Source: an uncultured Acidobacteriota bacterium
GTDB lineage: Bacteria; Acidobacteriota; Blastocatellia; Pyrinomonadales; Pyrinomonadaceae
DNA: 20,288 nucleotides
Assembly (NCBI GenBank): GCA_902826505.1
Contig: CADEFG010000017.1
Coordinates: 1-20,288, forward strand
Direction: 5' to 3'
Numbering within the stretch: position 1 is the stretch's first letter; each line of letters begins with the position of its first letter. The notes under the pieces were generated by a model that was not told the DNA's origin, did no database searches, and worked only from the letters and a program-made list of their open reading frames with translations. Positions 13,965-20,288 of the stretch are shown here, in pieces. Both the position numbers and the translations under genes were made by a program.

Positions 13965-14765
13965 ATGGGCGCGAGAACGACACCGGATTCACCGTCAGCC
14001 GATCCGAACTGCAACGATCCGGTCAAGAAGACCAAGACCGACTGCAAGGACGAGAAAAAATGCTGGGTTGACGATTACGAAAAGAAAATTTCGATCGAGT
14101 CTTACAGTCGTTATTTTAAGCAGTATAAACCTGATGGAACGCTGATGAGCTACAGCTTTCCCAAAACATACAAGATCCTCGCGCCCGTCAAAACCGGCGA
14201 TAAAATAACGGTTGAAGTCAGATTCAAGGTCGAAAAACAAGCCAGCGTAACGGATGCCGACGTAACTACCGCCAAGGCAAACCTTGAAAAAGGCATCAAT
14301 ACTTATTGGAATAACCAGTTTACGCTCGAAGCCGACGATCCCGAATGCGGCAAGAAATCGTTTAAGGTCGAGTATAAAGCCATCTGGGTTGATTCGGGAC
14401 ACGACTACACGATGAAGGTTCACGACACCTACGCCCGCGAAGGTTTGACCGGGAAAGTGCTCGATGTTTCAAAAACGACGGGCGATTGGACTTACGCTCA
14501 TGAGTTTGCTCATACCGTCGGGACGCCTGACGAGTATTCATACACGACCGATACGGAAACGGTCAAATACGTCAAACCCGACGGCACTGAGGATTCGGGA
14601 GTTTCGGCGCCGCCTTTCAAGGACAAAAGCGCGGCTGATGCGACGATAATGTCATCGCACAGCAACACGACGGTCTTGAAGCGGCACGGCTGGAACATCG
14701 CTATTGAAACGCAGGAATTATTGACGGCAAAGCTCGGACGAAAAATAAAATGCGATATAAAATAG
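13965..14765 (+). CDS. Putative T6SS metallopeptidase effector, copy 2 (diverged)
   Basis: This has the same length (266 residues) and alignment without gaps as copies 1 and 3, with about 194 of 266 residues identical by hand count (73%). The active-site motif is kept as HEFAHTVGTPD (179-189) with the ATIMSS turn, so it should be catalytically competent. Changes cluster in residues 8-20 and 44-70 and in the positions next to the zinc ligands (VAHCFGL to FAHTVGT), while residues 21-38, 121-134 and the last 18 are nearly or fully identical. The region after the zinc motif also varies (NNLTV to SNTTV). This suggests altered specificity or escape from an inhibitor. The start has AAAGGAAAAT upstream, similar to but weaker than the site of copies 1 and 3. 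Confidence 0.8.
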   Translation: MGARTTPDSPSADPNCNDPVKKTKTDCKDEKKCWVDDYEKKISIESYSRYFKQYKPDGTLMSYSFPKTYKILAPVKTGDKITVEVRFKVEKQASVTDADVTTAKANLEKGINTYWNNQFTLEADDPECGKKSFKVEYKAIWVDSGHDYTMKVHDTYAREGLTGKVLDVSKTTGDWTYAHEFAHTVGTPDEYSYTTDTETVKYVKPDGTEDSGVSAPPFKDKSAADATIMSSHSNTTVLKRHGWNIAIETQELLTAKLGRKIKCDIK

Positions 14766-14836
14766 TATTTTCGGCTTTGGTTCAAGTATTGGTAAGCAGC
14801 ATGATGAACGAACAAAACGCGAAGGAGAATAAGTAA
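14750..14836 (+). pseudogene. Immunity-gene remnant after protease copy 2
   Basis: A 28-codon frame overlaps the last 16 bases of copy 2 and starts MRYKIVFSALVQVLVSS, a signal-peptide-like hydrophobic stretch in the same frame as the intact immunity gene but with different codons. It then reads MNEQN, loosely like MNNQI in the intact protein, and ends AKENK, which is the tail of the 257-residue protein because the direct repeat begins there (14814). Its TAA abuts the ATG of copy 3. It looks like an immunity gene cut off by insertion of the repeated block. It might still be translated as a short leader coupling copies 2 and 3. Confidence 0.55.
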
Positions 14837-15647
14837 ATGGGTGCGAGAACGACACCGGAGTCTCCTTCAAAAGAAAAAGACGCCGCCGACCCGGTCAATA
14901 AGACCAAGACTGATTGCAAGGACGAGAAAAAATGCTGGGTCGACGATTACGACAAGGAAATCTCCACGCCTTCCTACGGGCGTTACAGTCAGCCGTATAA
15001 AAAAGACGGAACGAAGCACGCCTACACCGACAAGGTTCAGTATAAACTCTACGCGCCCGTCAAAACCGGCACGGAAATCACCATTGAAATAAAATTCAAA
15101 GTTGAAAAACAGGCTGACGTGACGGATGCCGATGTAACTTCGGCGAAAACGAAACTGGAGAACGGCGTCAATACTTATTGGGATAATAAATTTACGCTCG
15201 AAGCCGACGATCCCGAATGCGGCAAGAAATCGTTCAAGATCCGTTATAAAATCGTTTGGGTTGATTCGGGACAGCATTACACGATCAAGGTTCATAAAAC
15301 TTATGCCCGCGAAGGCGTGTCGGGAAATGTGATGAATGTTTCAAAAACGACGGATGATTGGACGTATGCCCACGAGGTCGCGCACTGTTTCGGACTGCCG
15401 GACGAATATTCATACACGACCGATGATGAAACCGTGAAATATTACAAACCCGACGGAACATTGGACGCGGCGGTTTCCGCGCCGACCTTTAAGGCAAAAG
15501 ACGCGGCGGATGCAACCATTATGTCATCGGTTAATAATCTGACCGTCTTAAAACGTCATCAATGGTACGTCGCCATCGAAACGCAGGAATTATTAACCGC
15601 GAAACTCGGACGAAAAATAAAATGCGATATAAAATAGCCATAATTTT
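14814..15647 (+). repeat. Direct repeat, copy B (834 bp), holding protease gene 3
   Basis: This is the partner of 13068-13901. The left flank (AACGAACA before AAAACGC) and the right flank (TAGTTATC after CCATAATTT) differ from those of copy A, so the edges of the identity are sharp on both sides. The identity without silent changes indicates a very recent duplication or gene conversion. Confidence 0.9.
14837..15637 (+). CDS. Putative T6SS metallopeptidase effector, copy 3 (identical to copy 1)
   Basis: The encoded 266-residue protein and its DNA are identical to copy 1, including HEVAHCFGLPD at 179-189 and the ATIMSS turn. Unlike the other two, this copy is followed by a full-length overlapping gene (15622-16143), so copy 3 plus that gene looks like the original effector-immunity pair. 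The ATG directly follows the TAA of the short frame after copy 2, with the same GAAGGAG site. A frame overlap of 16 bases with the next gene implies translational coupling. Because the nucleotide sequence matches a second copy 1746 bases away exactly, assembly correctness in this stretch deserves a check. Confidence 0.8.
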   Translation: MGARTTPESPSKEKDAADPVNKTKTDCKDEKKCWVDDYDKEISTPSYGRYSQPYKKDGTKHAYTDKVQYKLYAPVKTGTEITIEIKFKVEKQADVTDADVTSAKTKLENGVNTYWDNKFTLEADDPECGKKSFKIRYKIVWVDSGQHYTIKVHKTYAREGVSGNVMNVSKTTDDWTYAHEVAHCFGLPDEYSYTTDDETVKYYKPDGTLDAAVSAPTFKAKDAADATIMSSVNNLTVLKRHQWYVAIETQELLTAKLGRKIKCDIK

Positions 15648-16143
15648 AGTTATCTTCTTGTCGCTTGGCTTTCAAAACAAGAAGTGCGACGATAAAAAAA
15701 AGGAGACTTCGATGAACAATCAGATACTTTCTGTCAAGGTAAACTGCCGCAACAATGAACAATGCTTTTTTGAAGGGAAAGACATTTTTCTGGATATTAA
15801 AATTTTCAACAACGAAAAGGTCGATGTCGGCTTTCCGCTGGAATTCGTCAAATCAAAAGGTCCGATTACGCGTTTAACAGACAACCGCACCGGAGCCGAT
15901 ACCTTCATCCCGACCCATCCTCCCGACGGCGACCTGATGGAAAAATTTACAACGATTCGCCCCGGCGAATCCGTCGATTTGGAATGGGTCATCACCGCCG
16001 AAGAGATCGAGCAATACGGCAAGGACGTCGATGTTTCCATCGAGGTAACAATTATGGCTGACATACTCGTCAAAGGCGAAAAAGTAAATTTTCGCGGTAG
16101 CAATACCCGCCGTATCGTCAACAAACCCCGTAACGTTTCATAA
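15622..16143 (+). CDS. Candidate immunity protein, exported, Ig-like fold suspected
   Basis: This 173-residue protein is not confidently assigned to a family. It opens with MRYKIAIILVIFLSLGFQ, a short basic region plus hydrophobic core typical of a signal peptide; Cys22 follows, but NKKC does not match a lipobox. The rest is predicted mainly beta: alternating hydrophobic strands (DIFLDIKIFNNEKVDVGFPL, ESVDLEWVITAEEI, VDVSIEVTIM), with a PGESVDLEW turn that resembles BsuPI-type (Ig-like) protease inhibitors. It overlaps protease copy 3 by 16 bases, the classic arrangement of effector and immunity genes, and a T6SS protease acting in the periplasm would need an exported inhibitor. An internal ATG at 15712 (Met31) has a much better ribosome site and would give a 143-residue protein without signal peptide. 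Immunity function is inferred. Confidence 0.65.
   Translation: MRYKIAIILVIFLSLGFQNKKCDDKKKETSMNNQILSVKVNCRNNEQCFFEGKDIFLDIKIFNNEKVDVGFPLEFVKSKGPITRLTDNRTGADTFIPTHPPDGDLMEKFTTIRPGESVDLEWVITAEEIEQYGKDVDVSIEVTIMADILVKGEKVNFRGSNTRRIVNKPRNVS
15701..15705 (+). promoter_or_regulatory. Strong internal ribosome binding site in the immunity gene
   Basis: AGGAG, preceded by a run of A, lies six bases before an in-frame ATG at 15712. The upstream ATG at 15622 is inside the protease gene and has only GGACG as a weak candidate. This site may decide between an exported long form and a cytoplasmic short form. Confidence 0.55.
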
Positions 16144-16161
16144 TCCGGAGAGTAAAAAATA

Positions 16162-16233
16162 CCCGACAGACTTTAGTTCGTCGCCCGCCCGCAGCTGTTA
16201 ATGCAAATCGGTAGCACACTAAAGTTTGCCGGG
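16162..16233 (-). terminator. Imperfect inverted repeat, possible xerC terminator or REP-like element
   Basis: CCCGACAGACTTTAGT (16162-16177) and ACTAAAGTTTGCCGGG (16218-16233) are inverted copies matching at 14 of 16 positions, with a 40-nt GC-rich middle. Read on the minus strand, the stem is followed by TATTTTTT, as in a terminator for leftward transcription from xerC. The length and the conserved-looking arms also resemble intergenic palindromic repeats, which a genome-wide count would reveal. Confidence 0.5.
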
Positions 16234-16316
16234 CGCTCAACCGATCCCGGGCATTTCGAGGCTGTTTCGATAATTAATGAATCACCGTAAGATTTTTATA
16301 CCCGGCTTTCACAACT

Positions 16317-16349
16317 AATGCGACCGTTGGTGCGAACGCTGCATTTTTT
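16317..16349 (+). terminator. Hairpin with T-tract, possible end of the cargo operon
   Basis: AATGC (16317-16321) pairs with GCATT (16341-16345) and CGTT with AACG inside it, separated by a small internal loop and closed by GGTGCG. The 3' arm runs straight into six T residues (16344-16349). This fits a moderate intrinsic terminator for rightward transcription, though it sits about 175 bases after the immunity stop codon. Confidence 0.45.
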
Positions 16350-16495
16350 CGGCGCGCTGCCGTGAGGCTCAAACCAAAAGCGGAATGCAGGGTGAAGAGT
16401 TCGACATCAAAAACCAAGCCTTCTGGCGAAAGTTAACGAGCCTCTCTGCCGAAGCCAAAATGTATGATTGCGGACTTTTAGAAGCTACCAATAAT

Positions 16496-17413
16496 TTACG
16501 CCTTCGGATGCGCCCGGTCGTAAACTTCGATCAGTTTTTCCATCGAAACCTGTGTGTAGATCTGTGTCGTCGAAAGCCGTGCGTGTCCGAGAAGCTCTTG
16601 AATGTCGCGCAAATCCGCGCCCGAATCTAAAAGATGAGTAGCAAACGAATGACGCAAAGAGTGCGGCGAAATGTCGCGATTAATATCGGTGCAGAGTTTG
16701 ATGTATTTATCAACCATTCGCCCGACCGAACGCGTCGTTATCCGTGTGCCTTGATAATTTAAGAATACGGCTTGGTCATCGCGTTCTGATGGCGGACAAT
16801 TGTTCAAAAACATCGGACGTGTTTCATTGAGATAAAACATCAAAGCTTGCAGCGCCGGTTCACCGAACGGCAAAATTCTTTGTTTTTTACGCTTGCCTGT
16901 TACGCGCGTGAGCCTTTCGCGAAAATCTATATCTTTTAAATTTAATCCGACGAGTTCGCCAACGCGCATTCCCGTCGCCCACAGAAATTCCAGGATCGCG
17001 CGGTCGCGTCTGCCCAGATCTGTCTGCAAATCAGGCGTTTCGATAAAACGAATAGTATCCTCGACCGAGAGATGCGTCGGCAACTTGCGTTCGACCTTCG
17101 GCGTCGCGACAAGCTTCGCCGGGTTATTTTCTTGGACGCCTTCGCGCACCAGAAACTGAAAAAATGTTCTTAAAGAAGCCAGTTTTCGCGCGATCGAAGT
17201 TTTCTTTTTATTGTCGCCGTGCAAGGAAGCCATCCATTCGCGGATCGTCAGGTGGTCGATTTCCGAAACCGCAATGTCGGAAACTTTGCCTTTGGCGAGC
17301 AGATAATCGCGAAACTGTTCCAGATCGCTCGAATAATTTCGCAAAGTATGTTGGCTGACATTGCGCTCGTAGCGCAGATGTTGGAGAAATTGTTTCAAGA
17401 GTTCTTCTAACAT
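16496..17413 (-). CDS. xerC: XerC-type tyrosine recombinase
   Basis: This is a cytoplasmic site-specific recombinase that, with a XerD partner, resolves chromosome dimers at dif sites. The 305-residue length from ATG 17413 is normal for XerC/XerD. The N-terminal SAM-like core-binding domain (FLQHLRYERNVSQHTLRNY) is followed by the catalytic domain, with Arg150 (ATGMRVGEL), a lysine in VTGKRKKQR near 174, His251 and Arg254 (SPHSLRHSFATHLL), His277 (LLGHARLST) and the nucleophile Tyr286 (TTQIYTQVS). I chose 17413 because the frame upstream of it runs through a short heptamer repeat; starting at 17467 would add 18 residues unlike the family. Whether it is XerC or XerD needs comparison. Complete catalytic residues and lack of phage genes argue for a housekeeping role rather than a mobile element. 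Confidence 0.9.
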   Translation of the reverse strand: MLEELLKQFLQHLRYERNVSQHTLRNYSSDLEQFRDYLLAKGKVSDIAVSEIDHLTIREWMASLHGDNKKKTSIARKLASLRTFFQFLVREGVQENNPAKLVATPKVERKLPTHLSVEDTIRFIETPDLQTDLGRRDRAILEFLWATGMRVGELVGLNLKDIDFRERLTRVTGKRKKQRILPFGEPALQALMFYLNETRPMFLNNCPPSERDDQAVFLNYQGTRITTRSVGRMVDKYIKLCTDINRDISPHSLRHSFATHLLDSGADLRDIQELLGHARLSTTQIYTQVSMEKLIEVYDRAHPKA

Positions 17414-17457
17414 AATGGATAACGGAAAATGAACAACGGATAATTTAAGTCTTTCGG

Positions 17458-17485
17458 CATTATCCATTATCCATTATCCATTATC
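17458..17485. repeat. Heptamer tandem repeat, four perfect copies of CATTATC
   Basis: CATTATC occurs four times in succession, and related inverted pieces (ATAATGGATAAC) lie at 17412-17423. The last copy overlaps the stop codon of the VWFA gene. It falls in the short gap between two genes on the minus strand, and looks like a slippage-prone intergenic microsatellite. Confidence 0.8.
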
Positions 17486-18554
17486 AATTTTTCTTCGGAA
17501 CATAATAACCTTTTCGCGTCCGGACGGTCAGATTTGGACGCGTTTTGACGGCAAGCGAAATCGTGCGGAAGGCGCCGCGTTGGTCGGTCTCGTTTTCGGG
17601 ATAATAGCTAAGGACATATTGCTGCGCGAGTTCGGCGGAAATTTGATTAAAGGCAAGGTCGAGTTCGTCCTCGTCAATCGGCGAATAGACCGCGCCGCCG
17701 GTTTGCGCGGCAATTTCCTGCATTCGGCGCTCGGCGGCAAGCTGACGAAGATTCGCGCTGCCCGTTCGCTGTCCGGTGCGTTTGTAGTTTTCAAAATCGG
17801 TGGTTTTCACCACGTAAACCTGACAATTCGCTTCCTGCAAGATTTTGAGAACTTTGTCCAGAGTGTTTTCGATCTCGCTGATCGTGTCATCGCCGTCGGA
17901 AACAATGATAATGACGCGTCTGCCCTGTGTTTCTCTCAGATAATTTGACGCGTCGACAATCCCGTCAAAAAGCGCGGTCGCACCGGCGGGCGGGGCAAAA
18001 TTTTCGATTGCCTGCACAAGCAGCGAAACATCTTTTGTTAAAGGCTGTTCGAGCCGCGCAACCGTCGCGACACTAAACAAGGCGACAAGATCTTTTTCGG
18101 GACGAATGACGCGGCGGAAAAATTTCACGGCGGCTTTTTTCTCGAATTCGCGCGCAATCGTCACGCTCGACGAATTATCGAACAGAAGCGCTAGCCGAAC
18201 CGGCGTTTCAGAGCGGGAAAAATCGCCGATCTCAACGTTTTTGCCGTCAATTTGCAGCAGAAAATCTTCGAGCTTTAAACCGCCGACCATCTGCCCTCGC
18301 GCATCGAGAACCGACGCCGGAATCGGCACGAGATTCGATTCGACCTTGATGACCTCGTTGTCATCGTCAATTTTCGGCGTCGGCGTCGGGTTAGCGGCGA
18401 TCGGAATCACTTTTTCGGTCGGCGAATAACCGCCCAAACGTTTCGGGGTCGGCGAGGGCGTCGGCGTTTCCGATGGTTTATTGCGTCCGCTTTGCGCGAA
18501 AAGATTGAGCGCCAAACTCAGAATAAAAATTATGAATAAACCTTTATGAACCAT
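17484..18554 (-). CDS. VWFA-related domain protein, acidobacterial type, secreted
   Basis: This is a 356-residue exported protein of the VWFA-related family that is strongly expanded in Acidobacteria. A signal peptide is visible (MVHKGLFIIFILSLALNLFAQ, cut likely near residue 20), then a Pro/Thr-rich linker (about 30-60), a short Ig-like part with VESNLVPIPASVLDARGQMV, and a von Willebrand A domain from about 118. The metal-ion-dependent adhesion site is complete: DNSSS at 126-130, Thr193 in GATALFDG, and Asp220 in VSDGDD. The function of these proteins is not established; adhesion or envelope protein interaction is the usual suggestion. The start codon overlaps the end of the upstream dioxygenase-like gene by 11 bases, so they share a transcript. 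It has no visible link to the T6SS. Confidence 0.9.
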   Translation of the reverse strand: MVHKGLFIIFILSLALNLFAQSGRNKPSETPTPSPTPKRLGGYSPTEKVIPIAANPTPTPKIDDDNEVIKVESNLVPIPASVLDARGQMVGGLKLEDFLLQIDGKNVEIGDFSRSETPVRLALLFDNSSSVTIAREFEKKAAVKFFRRVIRPEKDLVALFSVATVARLEQPLTKDVSLLVQAIENFAPPAGATALFDGIVDASNYLRETQGRRVIIIVSDGDDTISEIENTLDKVLKILQEANCQVYVVKTTDFENYKRTGQRTGSANLRQLAAERRMQEIAAQTGGAVYSPIDEDELDLAFNQISAELAQQYVLSYYPENETDQRGAFRTISLAVKTRPNLTVRTRKGYYVPKKN

Positions 18555-19244
18555 ACCAACTCAAACCGTTCGGCAAATCCTCAGCCGAAAATTCAAAATG
18601 AATGACACGCCGATTTTTCGGTCTTGTTCCGGCGGAAGAAGAGTGCAAAATTAACGGGCGCATTATTAAACAGTCGCCTTTTTTGACGCTGCAAACCCGC
18701 GTTTCGTTTGCCTGCCGCCGGAATTTTATTTCATCCGCGCTCAAACGCCCGCTTTGGTGCGATTTCGGAATAACTTTCAAAGCGCCGTTCGAGCTGTCCG
18801 CGTCGTCAAGATGAAAACGCAAAGTCAGCATTTTTTCCAAAATCCCGACCGGCGGCTGAACATGCTCGATTCCGGCTTTGCGCGTCCAAACCGCAAAGCC
18901 TTCGGTTTCGCGTTTTTCTTTAACGGCGATCGTTAAATCCTGATGCCACGGCACTTTCCAATTGGCATCGCGGGTTTTGTCAAAAAAATGGCGCGGACGA
19001 TCTTTGCATCTTTGCCGAGAAAATCTGCGGCGATTTTTCTAACAATCGTGCAGCGCGCAAACTCTTTGACGAGCGGCGAAAGATCGAGCAAATTTCTGAC
19101 GCCGTAAACCGCTTCGTTTTTGCGGCGGACAGAGTTTGAAGCCTTTAATTTCGACACTTCGCCGATCAAACGCGAAACGGTTTCGGCGTCGAGAACATTT
19201 TCTAAAATTCCGAAACCGTTTCTCTCAAACTCGGCAAATCGCAT
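18544..19244 (-). pseudogene. Phytanoyl-CoA dioxygenase (PhyH)-like gene with a frameshift
   Basis: Two adjacent frames together make one PhyH-family Fe(II)/2-oxoglutarate oxygenase. The first part (from ATG 19244) reads RFAEFERNGFGILENVLDAE and onward to VRAIF; the second resumes with VPWHQDLTIAVKE. The metal motif HQD (His-x-Asp) and the distal LHSSS histidine with the RRVIHFEF arginine segment are in the second part. The break is a run of seven A (18982-18988 on the plus strand). Adding one base restores a continuous 233-residue protein reading RAIFFDKTRDANWKVPWHQD, which fits the family well. So it is either a recent pseudogene or a homopolymer sequencing error. The start sits four bases after the preceding gene's stop, and the end overlaps the VWFA start. 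The substrate is unknown. Confidence 0.82.
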
Positions 19245-19248
19245 AAAT

Positions 19249-19707
19249 CTACTGCCAGTTCGGCGGCGTGTTGCCGAATTGCTGATAATTTTGACCGTTA
19301 AAAATGGCTTTGACCGAATCACGCGTCAGGGTAATGATCGTAAAAACCCCGAGAATCGTCCCGAGCGGCATCCATAAACAAATCACACAGGCGATCACGA
19401 AACAAAATGTATAGCTTCTTTGTTTTGACAAATTGCGTCCGGCTTTGAGGATCAAAATTCCCAGAGTCAGAAAAACCGCCAGAATCCCGCCGCCGACAAT
19501 TACAAAAATCCCGCCGAACAGTGCCGGCGGCGGATCGCCCGGACGATGCGGGATGTCGGCTGAGAACATCGCGACGCCGAAGAAAACGCCCATAATCATA
19601 TAGAACAAACCGAAAAGAACCGGAAACAGTGTTAATCCAGACAAAACATAAAATAGAATTGAAAGAATTTTTAAATGCTCCAAATCCTGATTTACTTGAC
19701 GATTCAT
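19249..19707 (-). CDS. Small membrane protein with four predicted helices
   Basis: This 152-residue protein has no family that I can name with certainty. Hydrophobic segments lie at about 13-33, 34-50, 63-88 and 98-126, with short polar loops; the loop after the second contains DIPHRPGDPPP, and a basic stretch GRNLSKQRS separates the last two. The C-terminus is polar (FNGQNYQQFGNTPPNWQ) and probably cytoplasmic. A ribosome site AGGAG lies eight bases before the ATG. It is sandwiched between the TauE/SafE permease (12-base gap) and the PhyH-like gene (4-base gap), so it belongs to that minus-strand operon. There are no catalytic motifs, and the role is unknown. Confidence 0.75.
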   Translation of the reverse strand: MNRQVNQDLEHLKILSILFYVLSGLTLFPVLFGLFYMIMGVFFGVAMFSADIPHRPGDPPPALFGGIFVIVGGGILAVFLTLGILILKAGRNLSKQRSYTFCFVIACVICLWMPLGTILGVFTIITLTRDSVKAIFNGQNYQQFGNTPPNWQ

Positions 19708-19719
19708 AATTTTTCTCCT

Positions 19720-20288
19720 TTATGTAAAAATCAATTTCGCGCCCGCGACAAGCAAACCGAATGCTAAAACACGCCGCAGGGTCAACGAATTAAACCGGTA
19801 ACTTCCAAGTGTCGAACCAATTATACCACCGATTATTGCCGCAATTATCCAGCCGTAAACGCTTGCCGGAACCTGCAAAACCTGCGCATAATTTCCGACG
19901 AGTCCCGAGATCGAGTTGACGAGAATAAAAAGCGCGGAAATGCCCGCCGCGCGTTTCGTTTCCGTCCAGTTCATCAAAAGCAGGATCGGCGTCAGAAAAA
20001 TTCCGCCGCCGACGCCGACCAGCCCCGAAACAAAACCCAAACCAGCGCCGATCAGCAAACAAAGCCAGATCGGCGGATTGCGGATTTCTCGTTCCGACTT
20101 CAAATTTATCGCCAAACGAATCGCCGCGAGCATCAAGGTCACACCGAGAATTATTTTATAAACGGTCGTCGGCAGATGAATCGTTCCGCCCAGAAAAGCC
20201 AGCGGAATCGAACCCGCCGCAAACGGTAGAAATATTTTCCAGTCGAAATGTTTGGCGCGGTAGAATTGAACAAAAGCGATCGAAGCGA
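19720..20288 (-). CDS. TauE/SafE-family membrane permease, 5' end outside window
   Basis: The TauE/SafE family exports sulfite, organosulfonates or related anions across the inner membrane. The frame is open from 20288, where the visible part begins ASIAFVQFYRAKHFDWKIFL, to a stop at 19720-19722; about 189 codons are visible, roughly the last two thirds of a typical protein. The conserved second-half signature LGFVSGLVGVGGGIFLTPIL is present, followed by helices ending LGSYRFNSLTLRRVLAFGLL, and the first part shows PFAAGSIPLAFLGG and a YKIILGVTLMLAAIRL helix. It is the first visible gene of the minus-strand run. The family call is firm, but the substrate cannot be read from sequence. Confidence 0.88.
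   Translation of the reverse strand, partial: ASIAFVQFYRAKHFDWKIFLPFAAGSIPLAFLGGTIHLPTTVYKIILGVTLMLAAIRLAINLKSEREIRNPPIWLCLLIGAGLGFVSGLVGVGGGIFLTPILLLMNWTETKRAAGISALFILVNSISGLVGNYAQVLQVPASVYGWIIAAIIGGIIGSTLGSYRFNSLTLRRVLAFGLLVAGAKLIFT

Larger units (their letters stand above)
16144..16495. other. Non-coding junction between convergent transcripts
   Basis: These 352 bases separate the end of the T6SS cargo operon (+) from the 3' end of xerC (-). I see two inverted-repeat structures (annotated separately) and no convincing gene. A frame from 16385 runs on into the antisense of xerC and is not believable. Confidence 0.7.

Noticed and set aside
15562..15621. Extending the candidate immunity protein upstream to a GTG at 15562
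   Set aside because: The extra residues lie wholly inside the protease gene and would place a charged stretch before the signal peptide. The ATG at 15622 starts exactly at a signal-peptide-like N-terminus.
16385..16630. An 81-codon plus-strand frame near the end of the junction region
   Set aside because: Its second half is antisense to the well-supported xerC gene, it has no ribosome site, and its first half resembles no protein I know.
16496..17413. The tyrosine recombinase as an integrase of a genomic island carrying the T6SS cargo
   Set aside because: Length and motifs match housekeeping XerC/XerD, no tRNA or attachment repeats are visible, and it is in a run of ordinary chromosomal genes on the other strand.
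17458..17485. Short direct repeats that might suggest a CRISPR array
   Set aside because: The unit is only seven bases with no spacers between copies; it is a microsatellite.
19245..19322. A longer start for the PhyH-like gene at 19322
   Set aside because: The added residues overlap the 3' end of the upstream membrane-protein gene and do not resemble the PhyH family; ATG 19244 fits the four-base operon spacing.

Overview
The window is a chromosomal stretch of about 45-50% GC (by eye), probably from an Acidobacteriota bacterium. The pointers are a VWFA-related protein of the acidobacterial type (17484-18554) and the look of the type VI secretion (T6SS) genes; a Blastocatellia-like member is my guess, and no rRNA or other marker gene settles it.

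Layout. Positions 1-11201 (+) hold a T6SS core block: tssB (5' end outside the window), tssC, hcp, tssE, tssF, tssG, clpV (tssH) and vgrG. The membrane-complex genes (tssJ, tssL, tssM), tssK and tssA are not here and may lie to the left. hcp looks like its own expression unit, with two stem-loop structures before it and two strong intrinsic terminators after it. Positions 11249-16143 (+) are an effector cargo module: a DUF4123 adaptor, a PAAR tip protein, an unrecognised 257-residue protein with an internal duplication, three tandem 266-residue proteins with a zinc-metallopeptidase motif, and an exported-looking protein that overlaps the end of the third copy and is the best immunity candidate. 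Positions 16144-16495 are a non-coding junction between convergent transcripts, containing inverted repeats. Positions 16496-20288 (-) are an unrelated housekeeping-type run: a TauE/SafE permease (5' end outside the window), a small four-helix membrane protein, a frameshifted phytanoyl-CoA-dioxygenase-like gene, a secreted VWFA protein and a XerC-type recombinase.

How it fits together. TssB and TssC form the contractile sheath, Hcp the inner tube, TssE/F/G the baseplate, VgrG plus PAAR the spike, and ClpV recycles the sheath. DUF4123 proteins load effectors onto VgrG, so the genes directly behind the adaptor and PAAR are expected to be cargo. Here the cargo is a metzincin-like protease (HExxHxxGxxD plus a downstream IMSS turn).

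Most interesting point. The protease genes have been amplified in place. Copies 1 and 3 are identical over the whole 801-bp gene and part of the flanks, while the copy between them is only about 73% identical in protein. A short reading frame starting MRYKI overlaps the 3' end of every copy, but only the last one continues into a full-length protein; the first two are remnants of 24 and 28 codons. This looks like an effector-immunity pair that was duplicated with loss of the extra immunity genes. The surviving gene may also have two translation starts, one giving an exported form and one a cytoplasmic form.
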